Origin: Spirosoma rhododendri
GTDB lineage: Bacteria > Bacteroidota > Bacteroidia > Cytophagales > Spirosomataceae
Length of the DNA stretch: 64,000 nt
Assembly: GCF_012849055.1 (NCBI RefSeq)
Contig: NZ_CP051677.1
Coordinates: 558,001-622,000, forward strand
Direction of reading: 5' to 3'
Shown: in pieces, positions 27,097-34,880 of the stretch
Layout: each line of letters begins with the position of its first letter
Numbering within the stretch: the stretch's first letter is position 1
Notes under the pieces: generated by a model
Told to the model about the DNA's origin: nothing
Seen by the model: only the letters and a program-made list of their open reading frames with translations
The model's database searches: none
Translations under genes and position numbers: made by a program

Positions 27097-28005
27097 TCAC
27101 AGCACCGTGCCGATGCCAAACAGGATGACGAACAGGAGCGTCGACAGAGCCAGTTGACCCAAGCGGGGGTTCAGTTCAGACGCCTGTTTGTGGTTCGCAA
27201 TGGCGCGGCCGTTCAGGATGAACAGCGGAAACGACAGCAGGTACAGGTAGGCCGTTGCGGGTGCATCGGTAAACACCGAATAGGCCATCGCGCAGGCCAT
27301 GCCAGCATACAGCAGCAGCCAATGGTACTGCACCGCCCGGTCGCGGCCAATACGCGCCGGAATCGACTTTTTGCCGGTCATGGTATCGGTTTCGATGTCG
27401 CGGATGTTGTTGACGTTCAGCACACCCGTCGCAAACAGGCCAACGCTCGTAGCGGGCAGCAACAGCAAGGGGCTGAACGACAGCGTGTGCAGGAAGTAGG
27501 TACCCAACACACCGACCCAGCCGAAAAACAGTAGCACGGCCACGTCGCCAAAACCGGCGTAGCCGTAGGGCCGTTTACCGTTGGTGTAGCCAATCGCAGC
27601 CGCGATACACAGCAGGCCGATCACCAGAAACACCCAGAACACCGACGAATCGACGGCCCCATCGGCGCGGTTGTTGAACGCCAGATACAGCAGCGCAATA
27701 CCGCAAATCAGCGACAGCACCGACGTAATAATCACACCCCGCAGCATGGCTTCACGGCTGATGTCGCCGGTAGCCACGGCCCGGCGGGGACCCACGCGCA
27801 GTTCGGTATCTTTCCCCGATACCGCGTCGCCGTAGTCGTTGGCGAAGTTCGACAGGATTTGCAGCAGAATAGTCGTCAGTGCCGCCAGCCCCGCGATAGT
27901 CCAGCTAAACCGCTGATCGGCGCGAGCCAGAAAACTCCCCAGAATAATGCTGGCCAGCGCCAGCGGCAACGTACGCGGCCGGGCAGCCGCAAGCCAGGTT
28001 TTCAT
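27097..28005 (-). CDS. menA: 1,4-dihydroxy-2-naphthoate polyprenyltransferase
   Basis: MenA attaches the polyprenyl tail to DHNA to make demethylmenaquinone, the respiratory quinone precursor of this phylum. The 302-residue integral membrane protein has about eight to nine hydrophobic segments and the two UbiA-superfamily Asp motifs: NFANDYGDAVSGKDTE after the second helix and DIETDTMTGKKS later. MKTWLAAARPRTLPLALAS is a typical MenA N-terminus, fixing the start at 28005. It lies just downstream of the glutathione peroxidase gene on the same strand, with a repeat in the gap. Confidence 0.92.
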   Translation of the reverse strand: MKTWLAAARPRTLPLALASIILGSFLARADQRFSWTIAGLAALTTILLQILSNFANDYGDAVSGKDTELRVGPRRAVATGDISREAMLRGVIITSVLSLICGIALLYLAFNNRADGAVDSSVFWVFLVIGLLCIAAAIGYTNGKRPYGYAGFGDVAVLLFFGWVGVLGTYFLHTLSFSPLLLLPATSVGLFATGVLNVNNIRDIETDTMTGKKSIPARIGRDRAVQYHWLLLYAGMACAMAYSVFTDAPATAYLYLLSFPLFILNGRAIANHKQASELNPRLGQLALSTLLFVILFGIGTVL

Positions 28006-28010
28006 GGTAT

Positions 28011-28099
28011 TGAATGATAGAATGGTTGAGTGAATGAATGATTGAATAAGCTTACGCAGAAAATATTCAATCACTCAATCACTCAGTCATTCAACAATT
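28011..28099. repeat. 8-nt-unit quasi-tandem inverted repeat (GAATGATT type)
   Basis: The left half (28011-28050) is made of degenerate 8-mers close to GAATGATT/GAGTGAAT; the right half (28062-28099) is their approximate reverse complement (AATCACTC units). The right end overlaps the stop codon of the glutathione peroxidase gene. The repeat fills the whole gap to menA. Confidence 0.7.
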
Positions 28100-28718
28100 A
28101 AAGTCCTACGGCTTTCTTAAACTCTGCGTCTTCGGGTTTCACTTTCGACGCGAAGAAATGGGTCAGTTCACCTTTTTCGTTGACGACGTATTTGCAGAAG
28201 TTCCAGGTTGGCACCTTATCGTTCCAGCCGTTGAGATCTTTGCTCGTCAGCCACTTGTAAAGCGGAGCCTGACCGTCGTTTTTCAGCACGTCGACTTTCT
28301 CGAACATCGGGAACGACACGCCGTAGTTCTTCTGGCAGAAGCTGGCAATTTCGGCGTTGCTGCCCAGTTCCTGACCGGCGAAGTTGCCCGACGGGAAACC
28401 CAGCACCACGATTTTGTCTTTGTGGGTTTCGTAGAATTTCTCCCAGTCGGCGTATTGCGGGGTGAAGCCGCACTTCGAGGCCGTGTTGAGAATAACGACT
28501 TTCTTACCCTTGTAGCTGCTCAGCGCAACAGGCTTGCCGCTGAGCGAGGTTACCGTAAAATCGTACAGCGTTTTGGCGGGAGCCGCGTGGTCGGCGGGGG
28601 CTGTAGCGACTTCATTTTTGTCGCTGAACAAGCCTTTTACAACGTCTTTGAACATAAAACCGGAAGAAATAACGATCAGCGCGACGGCTGCCAGTGTGAG
28701 TGAAACCTGTTTTTTCAT
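28098..28718 (-). CDS. Glutathione peroxidase-family thiol peroxidase, exported
   Basis: This 206-residue protein has a signal-anchor (about 4-22) and a GPx domain. The peroxidatic cysteine is in NTASKCGFT. The second GPx motif reads GFPSGNFAGQE, so the usual GFPCNQF cysteine is absent. A cysteine in SFCQKNYGVSFPMF sits where E. coli BtuE has its resolving cysteine, and the catalytic Trp region WNF is present. It is likely a thioredoxin-dependent peroxidase in the periplasm. The ATG at 28718 begins the signal sequence. The promoter side faces argS, 1.9 kb from its start. Confidence 0.88.
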   Translation of the reverse strand: MKKQVSLTLAAVALIVISSGFMFKDVVKGLFSDKNEVATAPADHAAPAKTLYDFTVTSLSGKPVALSSYKGKKVVILNTASKCGFTPQYADWEKFYETHKDKIVVLGFPSGNFAGQELGSNAEIASFCQKNYGVSFPMFEKVDVLKNDGQAPLYKWLTSKDLNGWNDKVPTWNFCKYVVNEKGELTHFFASKVKPEDAEFKKAVGL

Positions 28719-28802
28719 GGCGAAAAGGAGAGTTAGAAAACTGCTGGCACCGCGCCCTTTCGTCAACGCGGTGCCTATTGAAATAGTTTTTTGGGCGTTA
28801 GT

Positions 28803-30587
28803 CTACATCTTGTTGGGCACGTCGACACCCAGCAATCCCATCGCCGACTTGATCGCTTTTCCTACAGCCTCGGCCAGCACAAGCCGGTTTTGCAGCTTAA
28901 CCGAATCCGTTTCTTTCAAAATCGACAGCCGGTCGTAAAACTGGTTGAACGTCCGGGCCAGTTCGTAGGCGTACTGACCAATGTACGACGGCGCATAATC
29001 GGCACCTGCCTCGGCCACACGCTGCGGATACTGACTAAGCTGAAACACAAGCTGCTGTTCCACATCGTCGAGTTCAGTCGCCATGGCCGCGCCGGTCGAT
29101 GTCAGGCCCATGTCCCCGGCCTTGCGCAATACCGACTGAATCCGGGCGTGGACGTACTGTATGTACGGCCCCGTGTTGCCGTGCAGATCGACCGATTCGG
29201 CGGGGTTGAACTGCATCCGTTTCTGCGGGTCGACTTTCAGCAGGTAGTACTTCAGCGCACCCAAACCCAGCATCTGAAACAGGGCCTGCTTTTCCTCGTC
29301 GCTGAACTCATCCATCTTGCCTTTGGCGGCCTCGTCGGCAGCTGTGGCAGCGGCTTCGGTCGTTTCGCGAATCAGATCATCAGCGTCGACAACGGTTCCT
29401 TCACGCGACTTCATCTTGCCCGTAGGCAGGTCGACCATGCCGTACGAGAGGTGGTACAGGTTCTGCGCGTAGGCCCGGCCCAAGCGACGCAGGATAGCAA
29501 ACAGCACGTTGAAATGGTAATCCTGCTCATTACCCACGACCCAAATCTGCCGGTCGGTATGGAAGTCGTGGTCTTTCAGTTCGGTCGTGCCGAGGTCCTG
29601 CGTGATGTAGACCGATGTACCATCGGCCCGCAGCACGAGCTTCTGATCGAGTCCTTCATCGGTCAGGTCGATCCAGACGGAGTTGTCGTCTTTGCGGTAG
29701 AAAACGCCTTTTTCCAGCCCCTCCTGCACGATTTCTTTACCCAGCAGGTAGGTGTTCGATTCGTAGTAGGTCTTATCGAAGCTAACGCCGATGGTTTTGT
29801 AGGTCACGGCGAAGCCTTCGTAGACCCAGTCGTTGAGCTTTTTCCAGAGGGCCACCGTTTCGGGGTCGCCCTGCTCCCACCGGCGCAGCATGGCCTGTAC
29901 TTCCTGCATGAGCGGGGCCGTTTTTTCGGCTTCTTCTTTCGGGGTTCCCTGCGCCACCATCTGCTCGACCTCACCTTTGTATGCCCGGTCGAACAGCACG
30001 TAGTATTTACCGATCAGGTGATCGCCTTTCATATCGGCTGATTCGGGGGTTTCGCCGTTGCCATACAGCTTATACGCCAGCATCGACTTACAGATGTGAA
30101 CGCCCCGGTCGTTGACGATACAGGTTTTCTTCACATCGTAGCCGTTGGCTTTCAGAATCCGGCTGACCGAATCGCCGAGGAAGTTGTTCCGCAAATGGCC
30201 CAGGTGCAGGGGCTTGTTGGTGTTCGGCGACGAAAACTCGACCATCACCGATTCGCCTTTGGCGGGTAGCTGCCCGAAGTTTTCATGCGCGGCAATGTCG
30301 TTGAGCGTGTCGATCCAGGCACTGTCGGCCACGCTCAGGTTCAGGAAGCCCTGCACGACGTTAAACGCGCTGACGACGGGGCTGTTCGCCTTCAGCCACT
30401 CCCCGATAGCCTGCCCGATCTGCGCGGGGGGCTGCCGGAGGGCTTTGGTCAGCGGGAAGGTGACGAACGTGTATAGCCCCTCGAATTCTTTTTTGGTCGG
30501 TTGCAGCACAACCTCACCAATCGACTGCTGGTATAATTCGCTGACGGCCTGTTGGATGGCCTGTTGTATGGTGTCCTGAATGGTCAT
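28803..30587 (-). CDS. argS: Arginyl-tRNA synthetase
   Basis: ArgRS charges tRNA-Arg. The 594-residue protein has the N-terminal tRNA D-loop-binding Add-1 domain (about 1-105), the class I HIGH motif as HLGH in NKPLHLGHLRNN, the conserved GDHLIGK segment, and the C-terminal DALR anticodon-binding domain ending in LLGVDVPNKM. A canonical KMSKS is replaced by the MKSREGTVV form common in ArgRS. The length is normal. A -7 box lies 40 bases upstream. Confidence 0.96.
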   Translation of the reverse strand: MTIQDTIQQAIQQAVSELYQQSIGEVVLQPTKKEFEGLYTFVTFPLTKALRQPPAQIGQAIGEWLKANSPVVSAFNVVQGFLNLSVADSAWIDTLNDIAAHENFGQLPAKGESVMVEFSSPNTNKPLHLGHLRNNFLGDSVSRILKANGYDVKKTCIVNDRGVHICKSMLAYKLYGNGETPESADMKGDHLIGKYYVLFDRAYKGEVEQMVAQGTPKEEAEKTAPLMQEVQAMLRRWEQGDPETVALWKKLNDWVYEGFAVTYKTIGVSFDKTYYESNTYLLGKEIVQEGLEKGVFYRKDDNSVWIDLTDEGLDQKLVLRADGTSVYITQDLGTTELKDHDFHTDRQIWVVGNEQDYHFNVLFAILRRLGRAYAQNLYHLSYGMVDLPTGKMKSREGTVVDADDLIRETTEAAATAADEAAKGKMDEFSDEEKQALFQMLGLGALKYYLLKVDPQKRMQFNPAESVDLHGNTGPYIQYVHARIQSVLRKAGDMGLTSTGAAMATELDDVEQQLVFQLSQYPQRVAEAGADYAPSYIGQYAYELARTFNQFYDRLSILKETDSVKLQNRLVLAEAVGKAIKSAMGLLGVDVPNKM

Positions 30588-30626
30588 TGTTTACGGGTGG
30601 GGCCACAGGTTGACGGCCTTCATCCG

Positions 30627-30634
30627 CAAAAGTA
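30627..30634 (-). promoter_or_regulatory. Predicted -7 box for argS
   Basis: On the minus strand TACTTTTG, an exact TAnnTTTG match, 40 bases ahead of the argS ATG. No distinct -33 box is seen. Confidence 0.6.
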
Positions 30635-30650
30635 CAGGATATAGCCGGAT

Positions 30651-30684
30651 GTGTATAGCCCAGACTTCCCCGTCTGGGATACAC
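30651..30684. repeat. Short inverted repeat between penicillin acylase and argS
   Basis: Arms GTGTAT..CCCAGAC and GTCTGGG.ATACAC pair over 13 bp with a 2-nt bulge and a 6-nt loop. It starts 2 bases after the acylase stop. Without a clear T run it is either a weak terminator or a dispersed palindrome. Confidence 0.55.
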
Positions 30685-30685
30685 A

Positions 30686-33223
30686 TTACTTCAGCACGGT
30701 CGTTTGTTCGGCGACGGACTTGATTTTGTCTTTCGAGAAGAAGACGGGGAAATAGCCGTTTTCGGCCCAGATCGGGAACAGGTCGCGGTAGTGCGGGCTG
30801 GCGGGATCGCCGGATTGGCCGGGGCTGTTGATGCCCAGCGTTTTGTCCCAGTCCTCGGTGTCGACCAGTATGCGAAAGGTGGCCCCGTGGGTTTGGTTGA
30901 GGTCGTTGCCCGTCGCGTTAACGGTTTCGCCGTACCCACCCCGCGCCACCGGACCCAGGTTAATTTTTTCGCGCATCGCCTTGTCGACCATGTCGCTCAG
31001 TGGGTGCGTAATCGTGATGTGCTTGTTGTTGCGTTGGCCGTACTGCCATTCGTCCGTGTCGCTGCCCAGCCGGTCGGTTAGTTCGGCGACGGCCTTGTCG
31101 AGGCAGGTAAGCAGCAGACTATCGCGGTAGGCAACGGGATCGCCAGACGCGCCGGGCATCAGGCCGGGCGTAACGAGCCAGTCGATCACGCGTTTGGTAG
31201 GCAGTGTGGTTAAATAAGGCCGGGCTTTTTCGGGGATGGTTCGCTGCGCGATTGCTTTTTTCAACTGCCCCTCCCACGCTACGTAGATCGACGCGGCAAC
31301 CGAACTCGGATCAAGGCGAAAGTCCCACTTGCGTAGGTAACCGATGGCCTGCTCCGTGCGCCCCTCCGGCGACGACAGGTTTTGCAACAGTGGTACCAGC
31401 GTCCGGGCGGTCAGCGACAGGTAATCGGCCTGCAACGCCATAAAGTCGACTAGATTTTTGCGTTTTCCGTCGTTCAGCACTTCCTCGATCCGATCAGCCC
31501 GGTTGGGTGACGCCCATGTCCAGCCGATGGCGTCGCGATGCGGAAAGTTGACCGGCGTCAGGTTATTGTTCGCCGTCACGACATAGCCTTCCGTTGGATT
31601 GAGTTTGTTGGGCAGTTGCTGAATGGGCAGGTAGCCACCCCACTCGTAGCGCCCGTCGCCCGGCACCGGCACCAGCCCGGAGAAGTTTTTGCGAATCGGC
31701 GAGAGCCCCACCGCCTGCCAGCCGATGGTACCGGGATTGGTGGCCGTAGGTCGCTCAGCCCATATCATGTTCTCGCCCGGAATGCGGCTATACGAACACG
31801 CCTGCCGAAACTCCGCCCAGCTCCGTGCCTGACTCATCCGCAAACTCGCCAGATACGGCGCACAGCCTCGTTCGAGCCAGGCCGCCCGGATGGCGTAGGC
31901 CCGGTGATTTTTCGTGTCTTCGTAGACAACGGGGCCGTGGCGGGTGTATTTGAGCGTCGCCGTTGTAGCCTGAGCGCCTTTGACCGGTATCGTTTCGGTC
32001 AGCACCCGCATTGACACCCACTGCCCTTTGTACCGGTACTGATTCGGGTTAGCGGGGTTGGTGTCGTAGACGTACAGGTCTTCGTTGTCGGTTTCGAAGA
32101 TGGTCAGGCCCCACGCGCCGTAGTCGTTATGCCCAATCGAAATGCCGGGCAGCGTCGGCTCCCCCGCCCCGATCACGTTCCAGCCGGGCGCACTCAAATG
32201 TGCCCAGTACCGCAGCGACGGCGTCGATTGCGAGCGATGGGGATCGTTGGCCAGCATGGGATAACCACTGACGGATTTATCGCCCGAAATAACCCAGTTA
32301 TTGGAGCCAGTATACTGCTTTTCCGTCTCGAACCAGCGGTCGATTTCGTTGGCGTTACCCTCACCCCCGGCCCCTCTCCCGCTTCGGGAGAGGGGAGCAA
32401 AATCGGCAGTACTACTCCCCTCTCCCGTTTTGGGCGGTCCGCCGTCGCGAGAGGGGCCGGGGGTGAGGGCCGCTTCATCCTCATCGGCTTTGGCCAGACG
32501 ACCTTGGTATTTCAGCGGTAGCCGGAAGGCTTCGTAGAGTTCGAGGATGGGTTGAAACAGCTCGTCGCCGTTGACGTGCAGGGTTAGGTCGGGTTGGGTG
32601 GGGTTGCTGGCCGGGTGAAACCAGTTGAGTTCGCGTAATTTATCGGCTCCGATCAGGCTCACAAGCCGACCGTATTTCAATTCATCACGTACGTTACCCA
32701 GTAAACCCTGATGCCGACTGACGACGACATCCGGCGTCCAGAATCCGGGCTTCATATTCAGCACCTGAAATTCGAAGGGCAGTTTTTCAGGCGTTTTCAG
32801 GATATCAGCCACGTAAGCATTGATACCCTCGACAAACGCCCCAACAATCTGCGGACCGTGCGGGTGATAGTGAAGCAGTTCCTGATTGATATCGCCCCGA
32901 AAGCGAAACAGCCGCGTGCCGATGTCGCGCTTCAACTCCTGCGGCCCCAGCAGCTCAGCTACCGTTCCGGTCGCCTGCCGACGCCACATTTCGAACTGGA
33001 ACAACCGGTCTTTGGCCGCCGAATAGCCCTGCGCGTAGAACAGATCGTGCTCGTTTTTAGCGTATATATGATTTACCCCCCAGCGGTCGCGGATGACTTC
33101 GACGGGTTGCTGTAAGCCCTTGCGAGGGGGTAGCACTGCCCGCTTCGCAGCAGACCGGGATTGGCCAAACAGCGGGCCCGACAGGAGAAACAGGCAGACG
33201 GTAAGATAACGCAGAGCGAGCAT
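30686..33223 (-). CDS. Penicillin acylase-family Ntn-hydrolase, with repeat-derived insertion
   Basis: Members of this family (penicillin G acylase, acyl-homoserine lactone acylases) cut amide bonds and are processed into alpha and beta chains. The 845-residue protein has a signal peptide from the ATG at 33223 (MLALRYLTVCLFLLSGPLFG). The alpha-chain region begins near VEVIRDRWGVNHIYAKNE, and the nucleophile Ser307 lies in TGSNNWVISG, followed by LANDPHRS and PGISIGHNDYGAWGLT. Residues about 252-289 are rich in Gly/Pro/Ser and are translated from a 112-bp palindromic repeat (32358-32469). They lie in the spacer just before the beta chain. The substrate is unknown. Confidence 0.9.
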   Translation of the reverse strand: MLALRYLTVCLFLLSGPLFGQSRSAAKRAVLPPRKGLQQPVEVIRDRWGVNHIYAKNEHDLFYAQGYSAAKDRLFQFEMWRRQATGTVAELLGPQELKRDIGTRLFRFRGDINQELLHYHPHGPQIVGAFVEGINAYVADILKTPEKLPFEFQVLNMKPGFWTPDVVVSRHQGLLGNVRDELKYGRLVSLIGADKLRELNWFHPASNPTQPDLTLHVNGDELFQPILELYEAFRLPLKYQGRLAKADEDEAALTPGPSRDGGPPKTGEGSSTADFAPLSRSGRGAGGEGNANEIDRWFETEKQYTGSNNWVISGDKSVSGYPMLANDPHRSQSTPSLRYWAHLSAPGWNVIGAGEPTLPGISIGHNDYGAWGLTIFETDNEDLYVYDTNPANPNQYRYKGQWVSMRVLTETIPVKGAQATTATLKYTRHGPVVYEDTKNHRAYAIRAAWLERGCAPYLASLRMSQARSWAEFRQACSYSRIPGENMIWAERPTATNPGTIGWQAVGLSPIRKNFSGLVPVPGDGRYEWGGYLPIQQLPNKLNPTEGYVVTANNNLTPVNFPHRDAIGWTWASPNRADRIEEVLNDGKRKNLVDFMALQADYLSLTARTLVPLLQNLSSPEGRTEQAIGYLRKWDFRLDPSSVAASIYVAWEGQLKKAIAQRTIPEKARPYLTTLPTKRVIDWLVTPGLMPGASGDPVAYRDSLLLTCLDKAVAELTDRLGSDTDEWQYGQRNNKHITITHPLSDMVDKAMREKINLGPVARGGYGETVNATGNDLNQTHGATFRILVDTEDWDKTLGINSPGQSGDPASPHYRDLFPIWAENGYFPVFFSKDKIKSVAEQTTVLK
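32358..32469. repeat. 112-bp palindromic element inside the acylase gene
   Basis: The ends are perfect 21-bp inverted repeats (32358-32378 with 32449-32469, CCCTCACCCCCGGCCCCTCT...). Inside are two further hairpins (32371-32395 and 32417-32456) built on the same CCCCTCTC arms. The unit resembles CCCTCACCCCCGGCCCCTCT-type intergenic repeats that I recall from other bacterial genomes. Here it is in frame in a coding sequence. Confidence 0.85.
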
Positions 33224-33341
33224 AACAACGAGGCTTTGCCGGAAAGTACGCAAAACCCGACTGCAACCGGCACTTTACCCCAAAACAGTACGACCGAGCT
33301 GCCGAAAAAAATAGTTACTTTACTGATAATCAGATCGACCT

Positions 33342-34115
33342 ATGCGCATGGCTTCTTCTTCCGTCAGACTGACAATCCCCAGCCCCTGCACGCAGCCGTG
33401 GCAGGCGATGACACCCGATCAGCAAGGGCGATTTTGTGCGCATTGCCAAAAAACTGTCGTAGATTTTACGGGTATGACCGATGCGCAGCTGGTAGCGTTT
33501 CTGAGCACACCATCGAGGGCTTCCGGCTGCGGCCGACTCCGCGCCGATCAGCTAAACCGCGCATTGGCGACCCCTACGGCCGGAAAACCGGGGCGGTGGC
33601 AGTGGTTGAGTGTGTTGTTGTCGGGATGGCTTAGTTCGCAGATGGTGCAGGCGCAGACGGAAGCAGTTACTGACAGGCACGTAGGCAGCACCTTCATACC
33701 TGCATTGACAACAAAAAAGACCGGGACGATATCACCTGATACAGCCTCACAAGGCCTGATGATAGATGGTACGATGATCCTGAAAGGTAGAATTATCGAC
33801 GCTACCAGCCGGGCCCCCGTTGCTGGTGCGACAGTTGTCATTAAAAACACTGTCTACGGAGCTACCACCGATTTGGCTGGCAGATTTCGGTTGACAGGAC
33901 CGGCTGTTAACCTCGACAGTACGGTACAGCTAGTTGCCAGTTCTATTGCATACATCAACCAAGAACTGACGCTAACCGCCTACATGGCTGGTCAGCCACT
34001 GCTGTTTGCGCTCCGCGAAGACACCGAAGCCCTGAATCAAGTCATCTACGCTGGTGAATACGTCGTGAAGAAACCTACGATCTGGCGACGCATTCGCAAC
34101 TTGTTCAGGCGGTGA
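33342..34115 (+). CDS. CarboxypepD-reg-like domain protein with N-terminal Cys motif
   Basis: A 257-residue protein of a type common in Cytophagales. The N-terminal part has paired cysteines in FCAHCQKTVVDFTGMTDAQL and a later CGRL, possibly metal-binding. One hydrophobic segment follows (about 86-105, WLSVLLSGWLSSQMVQAQ), then a carboxypeptidase-regulatory-like beta-sandwich (about 148-235: LKGRIIDATSRAPVAGATVVI, TTDLAGRF). This recalls the N-terminal extension of TonB-linked receptors and some anti-sigma-like proteins. Function unknown. A long nested palindrome follows the stop. Confidence 0.72.
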   Translation: MRMASSSVRLTIPSPCTQPWQAMTPDQQGRFCAHCQKTVVDFTGMTDAQLVAFLSTPSRASGCGRLRADQLNRALATPTAGKPGRWQWLSVLLSGWLSSQMVQAQTEAVTDRHVGSTFIPALTTKKTGTISPDTASQGLMIDGTMILKGRIIDATSRAPVAGATVVIKNTVYGATTDLAGRFRLTGPAVNLDSTVQLVASSIAYINQELTLTAYMAGQPLLFALREDTEALNQVIYAGEYVVKKPTIWRRIRNLFRR

Positions 34116-34121
34116 CAATAT

Positions 34122-34185
34122 GTCTCAAACAGCATCCTGCTGTTTGTATTGCATTTAGTACAAACAGCAGGATGCTGTTTGAGAC
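34122..34185. repeat. 64-nt perfect nested palindrome
   Basis: A perfect 27-bp inverted repeat (34122-34148 with 34159-34185) surrounds a 10-nt loop. Each arm is itself a hairpin: CAAACAGCA-3 nt-TGCTGTTTG. The sequence can thus form one long stem or two short ones. It starts 6 bases after a stop codon; no T run follows it. Confidence 0.9.
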
Positions 34186-34202
34186 GAAAACTTTTCAATA
34201 CC

Positions 34203-34715
34203 ATGCGACTTTATCTTCCTGTTTGCCTGCTACCGTCGGTGCTGCTCACTGGCTGCGTGACGATTCTTGATATTCAGTCGAATGTCAGGGTGGCGGATAA
34301 ACCGCCGTTCGAGCGTATTCTGATCGTATCGCGGCTGCCTAACGTGCCGCCGGGCTACGCGTCTACGTTTGTTGGCGCGTTTCCGTCGCAGTACACGGTC
34401 TGCTCGGTCGATGTGTCGCCTATTGATTTCGAAACGCCGGACGAACTCGTCAGTCGGCAACTCAACGAGTGTAAGAGTCAGGTCATGCTCACGCTCGACC
34501 TTAACCGAAGTTTCAGCGGCAACAGTGGCAAGTACATCGCAGGCTACAACAATATTTACCTCGAAATGAGCAGTGTTGCCACCGGCAAGCCGTTCTGGAA
34601 AGCCATCACGTTGTCGACAACTACTGCCCTCAGCCCCCGCGAAATTGTCCAGCGGCTTATCAGCGACGGCGTACTGAGTGGCAAAGTAGCTGTCGCCGAT
34701 TCACGTTACCGGTGA
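34203..34715 (+). CDS. Hypothetical lipoprotein
   Basis: A 170-residue envelope protein with a signal peptide ending in the lipobox LLTGC. The mature part begins VTILDIQSNVRVADKPPFERILIVSR and alternates beta-strands and helices (a Rossmann-like or TolB-like pattern), ending in a region with EIVQRLISDG. I do not recognise the family. The ATG at 34203 is chosen because it starts the signal sequence; the open frame extends into the upstream palindrome. Confidence 0.7.
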   Translation: MRLYLPVCLLPSVLLTGCVTILDIQSNVRVADKPPFERILIVSRLPNVPPGYASTFVGAFPSQYTVCSVDVSPIDFETPDELVSRQLNECKSQVMLTLDLNRSFSGNSGKYIAGYNNIYLEMSSVATGKPFWKAITLSTTTALSPREIVQRLISDGVLSGKVAVADSRYR

Positions 34716-34758
34716 GGGGGTTATGAAGATGTAAATCGTGGTGTGGCCTACAGGAAAA

Positions 34759-34782
34759 GAGGGCTGTGAAGACACAGCCCTC
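34759..34782 (-). terminator. Terminator of the beta-propeller/phosphoesterase gene
   Basis: A perfect 10-bp stem (GAGGGCTGTG and its complement) with a 4-nt loop; on the minus strand it is followed by TTTTCC. It lies 99 bases beyond the stop at 34881. Confidence 0.7.
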
Positions 34783-34880
34783 GGAGAGGAGATTAGACCA
34801 CTCTATCAACTCACCACCCAGTGCGAAGGACCGCGCCACGGTAGTCGCTGTAAACCGTATACTGGATACCGTAAACCGAT

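Noticed and set aside
27097..28005. UbiA-family gene as the missing eboC
   Set aside because: Its N-terminus and two Asp motifs fit MenA, it lies 15 kb from eboD, and menaquinone synthesis requires such a gene.
28791..30041. 416-codon plus-strand open frame across argS
   Set aside because: Shadow of argS with no recognisable domain, despite its length.
32194..32537. Short open frames in both strands over the palindromic element
   Set aside because: They are by-products of the palindrome; the acylase frame on the minus strand is the real gene.
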